DNA of 33,703 nucleotides, from the NCBI GenBank assembly GCA_903889655.1, contig CAISYL010000065.1, positions 1 to 33,703 of the forward strand, read 5' to 3'. This document shows positions 27,252 through 33,703 of this stretch, one piece after another. This DNA comes from an uncultured Alphaproteobacteria bacterium (GTDB lineage: Bacteria; Pseudomonadota; Alphaproteobacteria; Parvibaculales; Parvibaculaceae). Both the position numbers and the translations under genes were made by a program. Below the pieces are notes generated by a model. That model was not told where the DNA came from. It did no database searches and worked only from the letters and a program-made list of their open reading frames with translations. Numbering within the stretch: position 1 is the stretch's first letter; each line of letters opens with the position of its first letter.

Positions 27252-28034
27252 GTGGCAGCAGAAGCCGAACACGCTCAGGGGCATTTCCCGGTCGATCCGT
27301 TGCACCAGTTCGTGGTTCACAAGATCGTTCCGCTGCAGATCGGGGGCATCGACGCCTCCTTCACCAATTCGAGCCTGTGGATGGTCGTCGTCGCGTTGGT
27401 CGTGACGGCCTTCACGGTTCTTTCGATGGGCAAGCGCGCGGTGGTTCCGGGCCGCTTCCAGGCCGCCGCCGAGATGTTCTACGAGTTCATCTTCAACATG
27501 GTCCGCGACAACGCCGGCCATGAGGCGCTGCGCTTCTTCCCCTTCGTCTTCACGCTGTTCATGTTCATCTTCTTCTCGAACATCATCGGCCTCTTCCCCT
27601 ACGCCTTCACCGTGACGAGCCACATCATCGTCACCTTCACGCTGGCGATCACCGTTTTCCTCGGCGTGACGCTGACCGGCATCTATCTGCACGGCTTCAA
27701 GTTCTTCGGCCTCTTCGTGCCGTCGGGCGTGCCGGTTGTGCTGCTGCCGCTGGTGGTCGCGATCGAAGTGATTTCCTACATCTCGCGCCCGATCAGCCAC
27801 TCGGTCCGTCTTTTCGCCAACATGCTCGCCGGTCACATCACCCTCGAAGTCTTCGCCGGCTTCGTGCTGACCTTCGGCGCCATGGGCACGGTCGGCTGGC
27901 TCGGCGCGATCCTGCCGATGGCCATGATCGTCGCGCTGACGGCGCTCGAGGTTCTGGTCGCCGCGCTGCAAGCCTATGTCTTCGCGATCCTGACCTGCAT
28001 GTACCTGCGCGACGCGATGCATCCGGGCCACTGA
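27252..28034 (+). CDS. atpB: F0F1 ATP synthase subunit a
   Basis: A 260-residue inner-membrane subunit that forms the proton half-channels of F0. The essential Arg is Arg186 in [30 protein letters not shown] starts the protein, and multiple hydrophobic helices are visible, for example [23 protein letters not shown] and [24 protein letters not shown] start at 27252, after a purine-rich AAGGTCAAGG, is the only one giving a normal N-terminus; the open frame extends upstream into atpI without homologous sequence. No terminator is visible between this gene and atpE. Confidence 0.96.
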   Translation: MAAEAEHAQGHFPVDPLHQFVVHKIVPLQIGGIDASFTNSSLWMVVVALVVTAFTVLSMGKRAVVPGRFQAAAEMFYEFIFNMVRDNAGHEALRFFPFVFTLFMFIFFSNIIGLFPYAFTVTSHIIVTFTLAITVFLGVTLTGIYLHGFKFFGLFVPSGVPVVLLPLVVAIEVISYISRPISHSVRLFANMLAGHITLEVFAGFVLTFGAMGTVGWLGAILPMAMIVALTALEVLVAALQAYVFAILTCMYLRDAMHPGH

Positions 28035-28136
28035 GGCAGGGGCGCGGGCCGCGCAACATTCGAATTCAACGTAGAGATTGGTTCGGCATTTCGCCGTTCC
28101 CAAGGACTAACCGGACAACCTAAGGAGCACTTGGTT

Positions 28137-28361
28137 ATGGACGCAGAAGCAGCAAAGTACATCGGCGCCGGCATCGCCTGCCTCGGCATGGGTGGCGCGG
28201 GCATCGGCCTCGGCACGATTTTCGGCAGCTACCTCGCCGGCGCGCTGCGCAACCCGTCGGCCGCCGACGGCCAGTTCGGCCGCCTGATTTTCGGCTTCGC
28301 CGTGACGGAAGCGCTCGGCATCTTCTCGCTGCTCGTCGCGCTCATCCTTCTCTTCGCCTGA
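28137..28361 (+). CDS. atpE: F0F1 ATP synthase subunit c
   Basis: A 74-residue two-helix hairpin protein, multiple copies of which form the rotating c-ring. The glycine-rich first helix ([17 protein letters not shown]), the polar loop RNPSA (38-42) and the proton-binding carboxylate Glu58 ([20 protein letters not shown]) are all present. Glu, rather than Asp, and the sequence around it do not suggest sodium specificity by themselves. The ATG at 28137 is chosen because AAGGAG lies 9 bases upstream; the TTG at 28131 would be too close. A stable hairpin follows at 28380-28403. Confidence 0.97.
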   Translation: MDAEAAKYIGAGIACLGMGGAGIGLGTIFGSYLAGALRNPSAADGQFGRLIFGFAVTEALGIFSLLVALILLFA

Positions 28362-28379
28362 GCGATCTTCCGACCGCGC

Positions 28380-28403
28380 GCTGGCCGCTTTGCGGCGGCC
28401 AGC
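28380..28403 (+). promoter_or_regulatory. intercistronic RNA hairpin between atpE and b' gene
   Basis: A perfect 9-bp stem, GCTGGCCGC and GCGGCCAGC, with a 6-base loop, starting 19 bases after the atpE stop. No T tract follows, so it is not a standard terminator; it could protect the 3' end of an atpE segment or attenuate read-through to the b' gene, matching the higher need for subunit c. Confidence 0.6.
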
Positions 28404-28467
28404 CGAAGTTCGAGAGACACGACAAGCGATGGGCCCGTTTAAACCGCGAGCCTAACCGGAGTTCCAA

Positions 28468-29028
28468 ATGGCCCAGGATATGGCGGCCGATCAAGGCGTG
28501 ACCACCGAGACCGGCGTTCCGCAAGAGGCGCATAGCACGGGATTCCCCCCGTTCAATGCCCAGACCTTCTCGTCCCAGATCATCTGGCTCGTGATCGTCT
28601 TCGGCGTTCTCTATGTGCTGATGTCGCGGCTCGCGCTGCCGCGTATCGGCAAGGTGATCATCGATCGTCGCGATCGCGTTGCCCGCGATCTCGAGCAGGC
28701 GACCCTCGCCAAGCAGAAGACCGACAGCGCCATCGCGGCTTACGAGAAGGCGCTCGCGGAAGCGCGCGCCCGGGCCCACACGATCGCGCAGGAAACGCGC
28801 GATCGCCTCAATGCCGAGACCGACAGAAAGCGGCATGAGACGGAAGCGGCGCTTGCCGCCAAGATCGCCGAGGCGGAAGCCAGCATCGCGAAGACCAAGG
28901 CATCGGCGCTCGCTAATGTGCGCGCCGTCGCCATCGAGGTGACCGGCGCCATCGTCAATCGCCTGCTCGAAGACGTCGACAAGGCGTCGGCCGAACGAGC
29001 GGTCGATGCCGTGCTGAAGGGGAACTAG
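28468..29028 (+). CDS. F0F1 ATP synthase subunit b' (second b-type subunit)
   Basis: A 186-residue peripheral-stalk subunit. After a polar N-terminal 30 residues it has one membrane helix (about 36-52, SQIIWLVIVFGVLYVLM), LALPRIGKVIIDRRDRVARDLEQA, and a long Ala/Glu/Arg/Lys-rich coiled coil to about 155. Together with the next gene it forms the b/b' heterodimer known from alphaproteobacteria, cyanobacteria and plastids. ATG at 28468 with CCGGAG upstream. It ends 4 bases before atpF. Confidence 0.92.
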   Translation: MAQDMAADQGVTTETGVPQEAHSTGFPPFNAQTFSSQIIWLVIVFGVLYVLMSRLALPRIGKVIIDRRDRVARDLEQATLAKQKTDSAIAAYEKALAEARARAHTIAQETRDRLNAETDRKRHETEAALAAKIAEAEASIAKTKASALANVRAVAIEVTGAIVNRLLEDVDKASAERAVDAVLKGN

Positions 29029-29032
29029 GACG

Positions 29033-29521
29033 ATGGAGTTTCTTGCCACAGGTCAGTTCTGGGTGCTCGTCGCGCTGCTGATCTTCATCGCCATCCTGAT
29101 CTACCTGAAGGTCCCGGCGATGCTGACGGCGACGCTCGACAAGCGGTCGACCGAGATCGCCAACGAGCTCGATCAGGCCCGCCGCCTGCGCGAGGACGCC
29201 GAAGCCCTTCTCGCTTCCTACCAGCAGAAGCAGATCGAGGCGATGAAGGAAGCCGAAGAGATCATCGTCCAGGCGAAGGCCGAGGCGGAGCGTCTCGCGA
29301 CCGAGGCACAGGCCAACCTGAAGACCCTCGTCGAGCGCCGCCGGCAGGTCGCGGAAGACAAGATCGCCCAGGCCGAGAAGCAGGCCGTGCAGGAAGTCCG
29401 GGGTGTCGCCGCGGACATCGCCATTGCCGCCGCGCAGAAGCTTCTCGCCGAAAAGGTCGATGCCGCGAAGGACGCCACCCTCATCGAAAGCGCGATCGGG
29501 GATCTCTCGAAGTTCCACTGA
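29033..29521 (+). CDS. atpF: F0F1 ATP synthase subunit b
   Basis: A 162-residue stator subunit, with an N-terminal membrane helix (about 8-26, FWVLVALLIFIAILIYLKV), then VPAMLTATLDKRSTEIANELDQARRLREDAEALL and a coiled coil to about 130 that reaches F1. AGGA lies a few bases before the ATG. Last gene of the F0 operon; no F1 gene follows, so the F1 genes must lie elsewhere. Confidence 0.93.
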   Translation: MEFLATGQFWVLVALLIFIAILIYLKVPAMLTATLDKRSTEIANELDQARRLREDAEALLASYQQKQIEAMKEAEEIIVQAKAEAERLATEAQANLKTLVERRRQVAEDKIAQAEKQAVQEVRGVAADIAIAAAQKLLAEKVDAAKDATLIESAIGDLSKFH

Positions 29522-29545
29522 GCGGACATCCATTCCGAAGATGAC

Positions 29546-29576
29546 AAACCCCGCCTCTCGAAGGCGGGGTTTTTCT
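29546..29576 (+). terminator. rho-independent terminator of the F0 operon
   Basis: AAACCCCGCCT and AGGCGGGGTTT form a perfect 11-bp stem with a 5-base loop, running into TTTTCTTT, 24 bases after the atpF stop. Confidence 0.9.
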
Positions 29577-29632
29577 TTGCCGCCGCTCCATCCGCTCGGC
29601 TAGCCTTGGCGGGCACATCCGGGGAGGGGACG

Positions 29633-30415
29633 ATGCTCAGCGATTATACCCAGACCGAGTTCACACATGAGGGGGCGACGAAGCCCGTCTATGTGCGCGG
29701 CCACGGGCCGGCCGTCATCGTCATCCACGAGATTCCGGGCATCACGCCCCATGTCGTGCGCTTCGCCGACTGGGTGGTCGACGCCGGCTTTCGCGTCTAC
29801 ATGCCGCTTCTCGTCGGGCAGGCGGGCCCCGCCCCCACCGTCGCCTATGTGCTGAAGTCGGTCGCGAAAATCTGCATCAGCCGCGAATTCCATGTGCTGG
29901 CGAGCCACAGATCGAGCCCCGTCACCGACTGGCTCCGCGCGCTGGCTCGCCACGCGCACGACGAAGCGGGCGGCAAGGGCGTCGGCGCCGTCGGCATGTG
30001 CTTTTCCGGTAATTTCGCGCTGTCGATGATGATGGACAAGGTCCTGATGGCGCCGGTGCTCTCCCAGCCCTCGCTCCCCTTCCCCTTCGGGGCTGCGCGC
30101 AAGGCCGCGCTTCATGTGAGCCCCGAGGAACTAACCTGCCTCAAGGAACGCTGTTCAAAAGGCGACAAGGTGCTCGGCCTGCGCTTCAAGGGCGACATTA
30201 CCTCGCCTGGCGAGCGCTTCGAGACATTGCGTCGCGAACTTGGCGACGCCTTCGAAGGCATCGAACTCGACGATAAATACGCCAACCCGAAATCGCCCGA
30301 ACCCAAACCTCATTCAGTGCTGACCGAAGACCTGATCGACGAAGACGGGCAGCCGACAAAGGAAGCGGCCAAACGCGTGATCGCGTTTTTCGTCGAGCGG
30401 TTGAAGACGGCGTGA
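29633..30415 (+). CDS. dienelactone-hydrolase family protein, copy 1
   Basis: A 260-residue alpha/beta hydrolase. The oxyanion-side VIVIHEIPGITP (28-39), the nucleophile elbow GAVGMCFSGN with Cys123 as in dienelactone hydrolase, and a late His in EPKPHSVLT fit the family. The true substrate is unknown; classical members hydrolyse dienelactone in chloroaromatic breakdown, but many relatives do not. The ATG at 29633 is chosen because GGGGAGGGGA lies just upstream. Nearest neighbour downstream is a same-length paralog whose gene overlaps this stop (TGATG). Confidence 0.85.
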   Translation: MLSDYTQTEFTHEGATKPVYVRGHGPAVIVIHEIPGITPHVVRFADWVVDAGFRVYMPLLVGQAGPAPTVAYVLKSVAKICISREFHVLASHRSSPVTDWLRALARHAHDEAGGKGVGAVGMCFSGNFALSMMMDKVLMAPVLSQPSLPFPFGAARKAALHVSPEELTCLKERCSKGDKVLGLRFKGDITSPGERFETLRRELGDAFEGIELDDKYANPKSPEPKPHSVLTEDLIDEDGQPTKEAAKRVIAFFVERLKTA

Positions 30416-31197
30416 TGCTCGCGAGCTATACGGAAACGAGTTTCGCATCGGAGGGCTTCCGGAAACCCGTCTATACGCGCGGCGCGGGCGCCCCCGTCAT
30501 CGTGATGCATGAGTTGCCCGGCATCACGCCGGAGGTGACGCGGTTCGCCGACTGGGTTGTCGACGCCGGCTTCCGCGTTTATCTCCCGCTTCTTGTGGGT
30601 GAGGCAGGCCGGCCGCTTTCCTTTTCTTATCTGCTGACATCCTTCGCCACGGTCTGCATCCGCCGCGAGTTTGCGATGCTGGCCGCCGATCGCGCGAGCC
30701 CCGTAACGGGCTGGCTACGCGCTCTCGCACGCCATGCCCTCAATGAAACAGGTGGCGCAAGCGTCGGTGCCATCGGCATGTGCCTGTCCGGCAATTTTGT
30801 GCTTTCGATGATGATGGAGCCGGCCGTCGTCGCGCCGGTGCTCTCTCATCCATGCGTGCCGCTCGCGCTTGGCAAGACGCGCAAGGCCGGGCTCAATATC
30901 GCACCGCAGGATTGGCAATGCGTGAAGGAGCGCTGCGCCGCAGGCGCCCGCCTGATGGGACTCCGTTTCAAGGGCGATCCCATGTCGCCGCCTGAAAGAT
31001 TCGAAAGGCTGAAGCACGAGCTTGGCGACGCCTTCGAGGCGATCGAAATCGAAGAGCGTTACGGCAATCCGGCGTCGCATGCGCCGAAGCCGCATAGTGT
31101 CGTCACCTACGACCTGATCGACGAAGACGGGCAGCCGACGAAGGAAGCGGCCAAACGCGTCATCGCATTTTTCGTCGAGCGGCTGAAGACGGCCTGA
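30415..31197 (+). CDS. dienelactone-hydrolase family protein, copy 2
   Basis: A 260-residue paralog that aligns with copy 1 from end to end without gaps. The same elements are kept: VIVMHELPGITP, the Cys123 nucleophile in GAIGMCLSGN and the APKPHSVVT His. The final 28 residues are identical, and the corresponding last 87 bases (31111-31197 against 30329-30415) differ at only 5 positions, all silent, while the rest has diverged clearly. The ATG at 30415 shares a TGATG with the upstream stop (a GTG at 30412 is the alternative), so the two are translationally coupled. Likely made together, possibly as a heterodimer or with different substrates. Confidence 0.85.
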   Translation: MLASYTETSFASEGFRKPVYTRGAGAPVIVMHELPGITPEVTRFADWVVDAGFRVYLPLLVGEAGRPLSFSYLLTSFATVCIRREFAMLAADRASPVTGWLRALARHALNETGGASVGAIGMCLSGNFVLSMMMEPAVVAPVLSHPCVPLALGKTRKAGLNIAPQDWQCVKERCAAGARLMGLRFKGDPMSPPERFERLKHELGDAFEAIEIEERYGNPASHAPKPHSVVTYDLIDEDGQPTKEAAKRVIAFFVERLKTA

Positions 31198-31203
31198 GGT
31201 CGG

Positions 31204-31761
31204 TCAGGCTTCGATCACCTTCAGCTCCGGCCATTTCTCTTTCCACCGTGTCGCCTTCTCCGCATAGCGCTCGGCGCTGAAATTCGCGACGCGGTTCGGG
31301 CGGATGGTCATGGTCTCGATGTCGTCGAAGCCATGAGGCGCATAAACGCGCATGCCGGGAGGCTGGATGCCGACCATGCAGGCCGGCGCGAGGAAGCGGT
31401 CGATGCCTTCCGTCGAGGAGGAAAGCGCCGGATAGGCGATCCCGAATTTCTCGGGATACCAGAGATGCACACGCGCCTGATTGCGGATTTCAACCTCCGC
31501 GCCAAGGTCGGCGAAGAGATCGGCGCAACGGCGGATGACGTCGTCTTCCGCGTCCCACGACGTATCCGTATCGAAATAGAAGACGTCGTAATCCTTGATG
31601 CCATAGCCCGGCGCGCGTCCGGTCTGCATGTTCCACACGGTCTGGAAGAGCGAGCCCGAAACGAGCCAGGCATCGGGAAGATCGAGACGCGGCAGGCGCT
31701 CCACGATCGCGCGGTTCACCTCGTTGGCGAGCGCGAGATCGAGGAAGCCTCGTGCGTCCAT
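31204..31761 (-). CDS. nucleotidyltransferase family protein
   Basis: A 185-residue cytoplasmic protein resembling the COG3575 nucleotidyltransferase-like group. The start of the nucleotidyltransferase signature is visible: Gly36-Ser37 (LVSGSLFQTVWN) followed by the metal-binding Asp57 and Asp59 in GIKDYDVFYFD. Further on are HLWYPEKFGIAYP and the C-terminal ERYAEKATRWKEKWPEL. Activity and substrate are unknown. A longer open frame to 31968 exists, but the ATG at 31761 overlaps the serine hydrolase stop by one base (TGATG), which fits translational coupling. Confidence 0.78.
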   Translation of the reverse strand: MDARGFLDLALANEVNRAIVERLPRLDLPDAWLVSGSLFQTVWNMQTGRAPGYGIKDYDVFYFDTDTSWDAEDDVIRRCADLFADLGAEVEIRNQARVHLWYPEKFGIAYPALSSSTEGIDRFLAPACMVGIQPPGMRVYAPHGFDDIETMTIRPNRVANFSAERYAEKATRWKEKWPELKVIEA

Positions 31762-33005
31762 CACTTCACCTTGTCGGATGCTGCGGCAATCGCCTTGAAG
31801 ACCGCGACGGTTTCGTCTTCGCGGAAACTCTTTTCGGTATTGTCCGTGCCGTAGAGATGGTTCGCGGAGGTCTTGGCGATGACGAGATGCCGCGCCGGAT
31901 CGATATAGACGAACTGATTGTAGATGCCGACGGCGGAATATGGACCGTCCGCCGTTTCCGGCAGCCACCAGAGATAGCCGTAACCCCAGGCGCTGTCCGA
32001 CGTGTCGCGCTTGCCGGGCATCAGCTGCGGCGCATCGGGTGTGTGGGATGCCTTCACCCAGTCGGCCGGCACCAGCTGTTCGCCCTGCCAGTCCTTCCCC
32101 TCATTGAGATAGAGAAGCCCGAACTTCGCATAGTCGCGCAGCGTGACATTGACGCCGCCGGCGGCAAGCTCCGTTCCGGTGTCGTCGAGCACCCAATAGC
32201 CGTCGCGCGCCGCGCCGATCTTCGACCAGATCTTCTCTTCGAGATATTCGCTGGGGCTCTTTCCGGTCGCGCGAAGGAGCACGAGACCCAGCACCTGCGC
32301 ATCCATGCTGTTGTAATGATTGATCGTGCCGGGCGCATGGGCGCGTCCGAGCGTCTTCGCGAATTCGACCATCGAGCCGCCAAAGGCGAGCGTGCGCCCG
32401 AACCGGCCGATATCGGAATTCCTGTCGCTGTAATCCTCGTTCCAGCGCACGCCGGACGACATCTGCAATGCGTTCTTGATGCTGACGCCGTCATAGCCTG
32501 TGCTCTTCAGCTCCGGCGCATATTTCGTCAGCGGATCGTCGATGCTCTGGATCTTGCCTTCATGGACCGCGATACCGATCAGCGCCGAGATGAAGGATTT
32601 GCCGACCGACCAGGAAATCCAGCGCGTGTCCTTGTCGTTGCCGCGCCAGTATTCCTCATGCAGAACCTTGCCGTCGCGAACGACCAGAAGCCCGGTCGTG
32701 TCGACATCGGCGAGAAATTTCTGCGTATCGCGCGTTTCACCGCCGAACGTGTAGCTCGCCGGCAGCGCCAGCGGAGCGCCTTGCGGAATATCGTAAATCG
32801 GCCCCGCCCGGTGAAAGACGCGCGACGGAAATATTCCTTCCATGTCGCGGAAATGCTCGACCTGGTCGGCTCCCGAGAACATGCTCGCAACGAACCGCGC
32901 CCGCTCTATGTCGCGCCATTTGGCGACGCCAACGACAAGGACGATTGCGACAACTGCCAGTACCGCTCCAAGCGCGATGCGCCTGGGCGTCCATCCCTTC
33001 CCCAT
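31761..33005 (-). CDS. serine hydrolase of the beta-lactamase (class C/PBP-like) fold
   Basis: A 414-residue protein with a membrane anchor or signal near the N-terminus (IALGAVLAVVAIVLVVGVA) and a beta-lactamase-related domain. Numbering from the ATG at 33008, the SxxK motif is Ser134-Val-Gly-Lys137 (WISWSVGKSF), and Tyr-Asn-Ser at 232-234 (INHYNSMDAQVLG) is the second catalytic motif. GYGYLWWLP and QFVYIDP follow, as in 6-aminohexanoate-dimer hydrolase and esterase relatives. It is more likely an esterase, amidase or peptidase than a drug-destroying lactamase. The ATG at 33005 has the better spacing to GGAGG than 33008. Coupled to the downstream nucleotidyltransferase gene and 18 bases after gcvPB. 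Confidence 0.87.
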   Translation of the reverse strand: MGKGWTPRRIALGAVLAVVAIVLVVGVAKWRDIERARFVASMFSGADQVEHFRDMEGIFPSRVFHRAGPIYDIPQGAPLALPASYTFGGETRDTQKFLADVDTTGLLVVRDGKVLHEEYWRGNDKDTRWISWSVGKSFISALIGIAVHEGKIQSIDDPLTKYAPELKSTGYDGVSIKNALQMSSGVRWNEDYSDRNSDIGRFGRTLAFGGSMVEFAKTLGRAHAPGTINHYNSMDAQVLGLVLLRATGKSPSEYLEEKIWSKIGAARDGYWVLDDTGTELAAGGVNVTLRDYAKFGLLYLNEGKDWQGEQLVPADWVKASHTPDAPQLMPGKRDTSDSAWGYGYLWWLPETADGPYSAVGIYNQFVYIDPARHLVIAKTSANHLYGTDNTEKSFREDETVAVFKAIAAASDKVK

Positions 33006-33022
33006 CATTCCTCCCCTTCGTT

Positions 33023-33703
33023 TTATTCGGCTGCCTGCTTCGGCGTCGCAGCCTGCCAGCGCAGAACGGGGCTGCGCGCGGCCAGCGTTTCGTCAAGCCG
33101 GTGACGGGGCGCGAAATGCGGCGCACCAGTGAAGCGCGTCTTGTCGTTGCCCTTCGCGGCCTGGGCGAGATGCTTCAATGTGCCGATGAACTGGTCGAGC
33201 GTGTGCTTCGACTCCGTTTCAGTCGGCTCGATCAAAAGCGCGCCATGGACGACCAACGGGAAATACATGGTCATCGGATGATAGCCCTCGTCGATCATCG
33301 CCTTGGCGAAGTCGAGCGTCTCGACACCGGTGCCTTTCAGGAAACGGTCGTCGAAGAGCGCTTCATGCATGCACGGTCCCTCGAAGGGCGCCGAGAGATC
33401 GTTCTTCAGCGAGGCGAGAACGTAATTGGCGTTCAGCACCGCATCTTCGGCGACCTGCCTGAGCCCGTCCGAACCATGGCTCATCATGTAGGCCATGGCG
33501 CGCACGAACATGCCCATCTGGCCGTGGAAGGCGACCATGCGCCCGAACGGATGCGTGCCGTCCGATTTCGCCTCGCCTTCCGTCTCGACGAGACGGAACC
33601 CCTCCTTGCCATGCACGACGTAGGGCAGCGGCGCGAAAGGCGCCAGCGCCTCCGAAAGCACCACCGGTCCGGCACCCGGACCGCCGCCGCCATGCGGCGT
33701 CGA
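33023..33703 (-). CDS. gcvPB: glycine dehydrogenase (decarboxylating) subunit 2 (partial, N-terminus outside window)
   Basis: The P-protein of the glycine cleavage system decarboxylates glycine on pyridoxal phosphate and passes the aminomethyl group to the H-protein. Only the last 226 residues are visible; the frame is open to the right edge. It begins with STPHGGGGPGAGPVVLSE, the segment right after the PLP-binding Lys, which therefore lies just outside. GEAKSDGTHPFGRMVAFHGQMGMFVRAMAYM, PCMHEALFDDRF and DEGYHPMTMYFPLVVHGALLIEPTETESK match GcvPB. The short C-terminal end (stop at 33023) shows that this is the split two-subunit form. gcvPA, gcvH and gcvT would be expected to the right. Confidence 0.95.
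   Translation of the reverse strand, partial: STPHGGGGPGAGPVVLSEALAPFAPLPYVVHGKEGFRLVETEGEAKSDGTHPFGRMVAFHGQMGMFVRAMAYMMSHGSDGLRQVAEDAVLNANYVLASLKNDLSAPFEGPCMHEALFDDRFLKGTGVETLDFAKAMIDEGYHPMTMYFPLVVHGALLIEPTETESKHTLDQFIGTLKHLAQAAKGNDKTRFTGAPHFAPRHRLDETLAARSPVLRWQAATPKQAAE

Noticed and set aside
31761-33005. Serine hydrolase as an antibiotic-resistance beta-lactamase
   Set aside because: The SxxK and YxS motifs are general to the fold; the length, N-terminal anchor and other motifs fit esterase or 6-aminohexanoate hydrolase relatives better.

Overview
The window is a dense, GC-rich (roughly 60-65% by eye) stretch of bacterial core chromosome. I see no rRNA, tRNA, CRISPR array, prophage, integron or insertion sequence. 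Several independent signs point to an alphaproteobacterium of the Rhizobiales type: a CcrM-family adenine methyltransferase beneath a cluster of GANTC sites, a LexA box of the alphaproteobacterial GTTC-N7-GTTC form, an F0 ATP synthase operon (atpI-atpB-atpE-b'-b) carrying two different b-type subunits and closed by a terminator before any F1 gene, and a split glycine dehydrogenase (gcvPB). From memory the gene order resembles Parvibaculum-like genomes; I could not check this.

Layout. Positions 1-2902 (minus strand) hold a DUF2007-like gene, a tRNA-methyltransferase-like gene, an S49 peptidase, a small membrane protein and the 5' part of glyQ, which has its own promoter. A long-chain polyprenyl diphosphate synthase (plus) faces ispE and a TPR lipoprotein (minus) at 3055-6730. 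ETF-ubiquinone oxidoreductase (minus) diverges from a uracil-DNA glycosylase (plus); then come a lytic transglycosylase, moaB and mscL (plus). At 12743-14864 a minus-strand set holds a family 2 glycosyltransferase, an SDR and a DUF2064 transferase. It diverges from a PA0069-type radical SAM gene with an SOS box at its promoter. rnhB and ccrM follow, then a GH3 glycosidase, mutY (minus), and DUF721/DciA-like, DsbA-like and smc genes (plus). The F0 operon occupies 26834-29521. The right end has tandem dienelactone-hydrolase paralogs (plus) and, on the minus strand, gcvPB (cut by the window), a beta-lactamase-fold serine hydrolase and a nucleotidyltransferase-like gene.

Working together: rnhB, ccrM, mutY, the DciA-like gene and smc form a chromosome-maintenance neighbourhood. 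The uracil-DNA glycosylase and the LexA-boxed radical SAM gene add repair functions. The polyprenyl synthase and IspE belong to isoprenoid/quinone supply, and ETF-QO and F0 to the respiratory chain that uses quinone.

No wholly new multi-gene system stands out. The strongest signals are regulatory: six GANTC sites in 76 bases at ccrM, the SOS box over an apparently leaderless radical SAM gene, a 14-base palindrome centred on the DUF721 start codon, and a 9-bp hairpin between atpE and b'. At gene level the most interesting are a uracil-DNA glycosylase lacking two of the four expected Fe-S cysteines, the paired transferases without their usual radical SAM partner, and two hydrolase paralogs with an almost identical 3' end.
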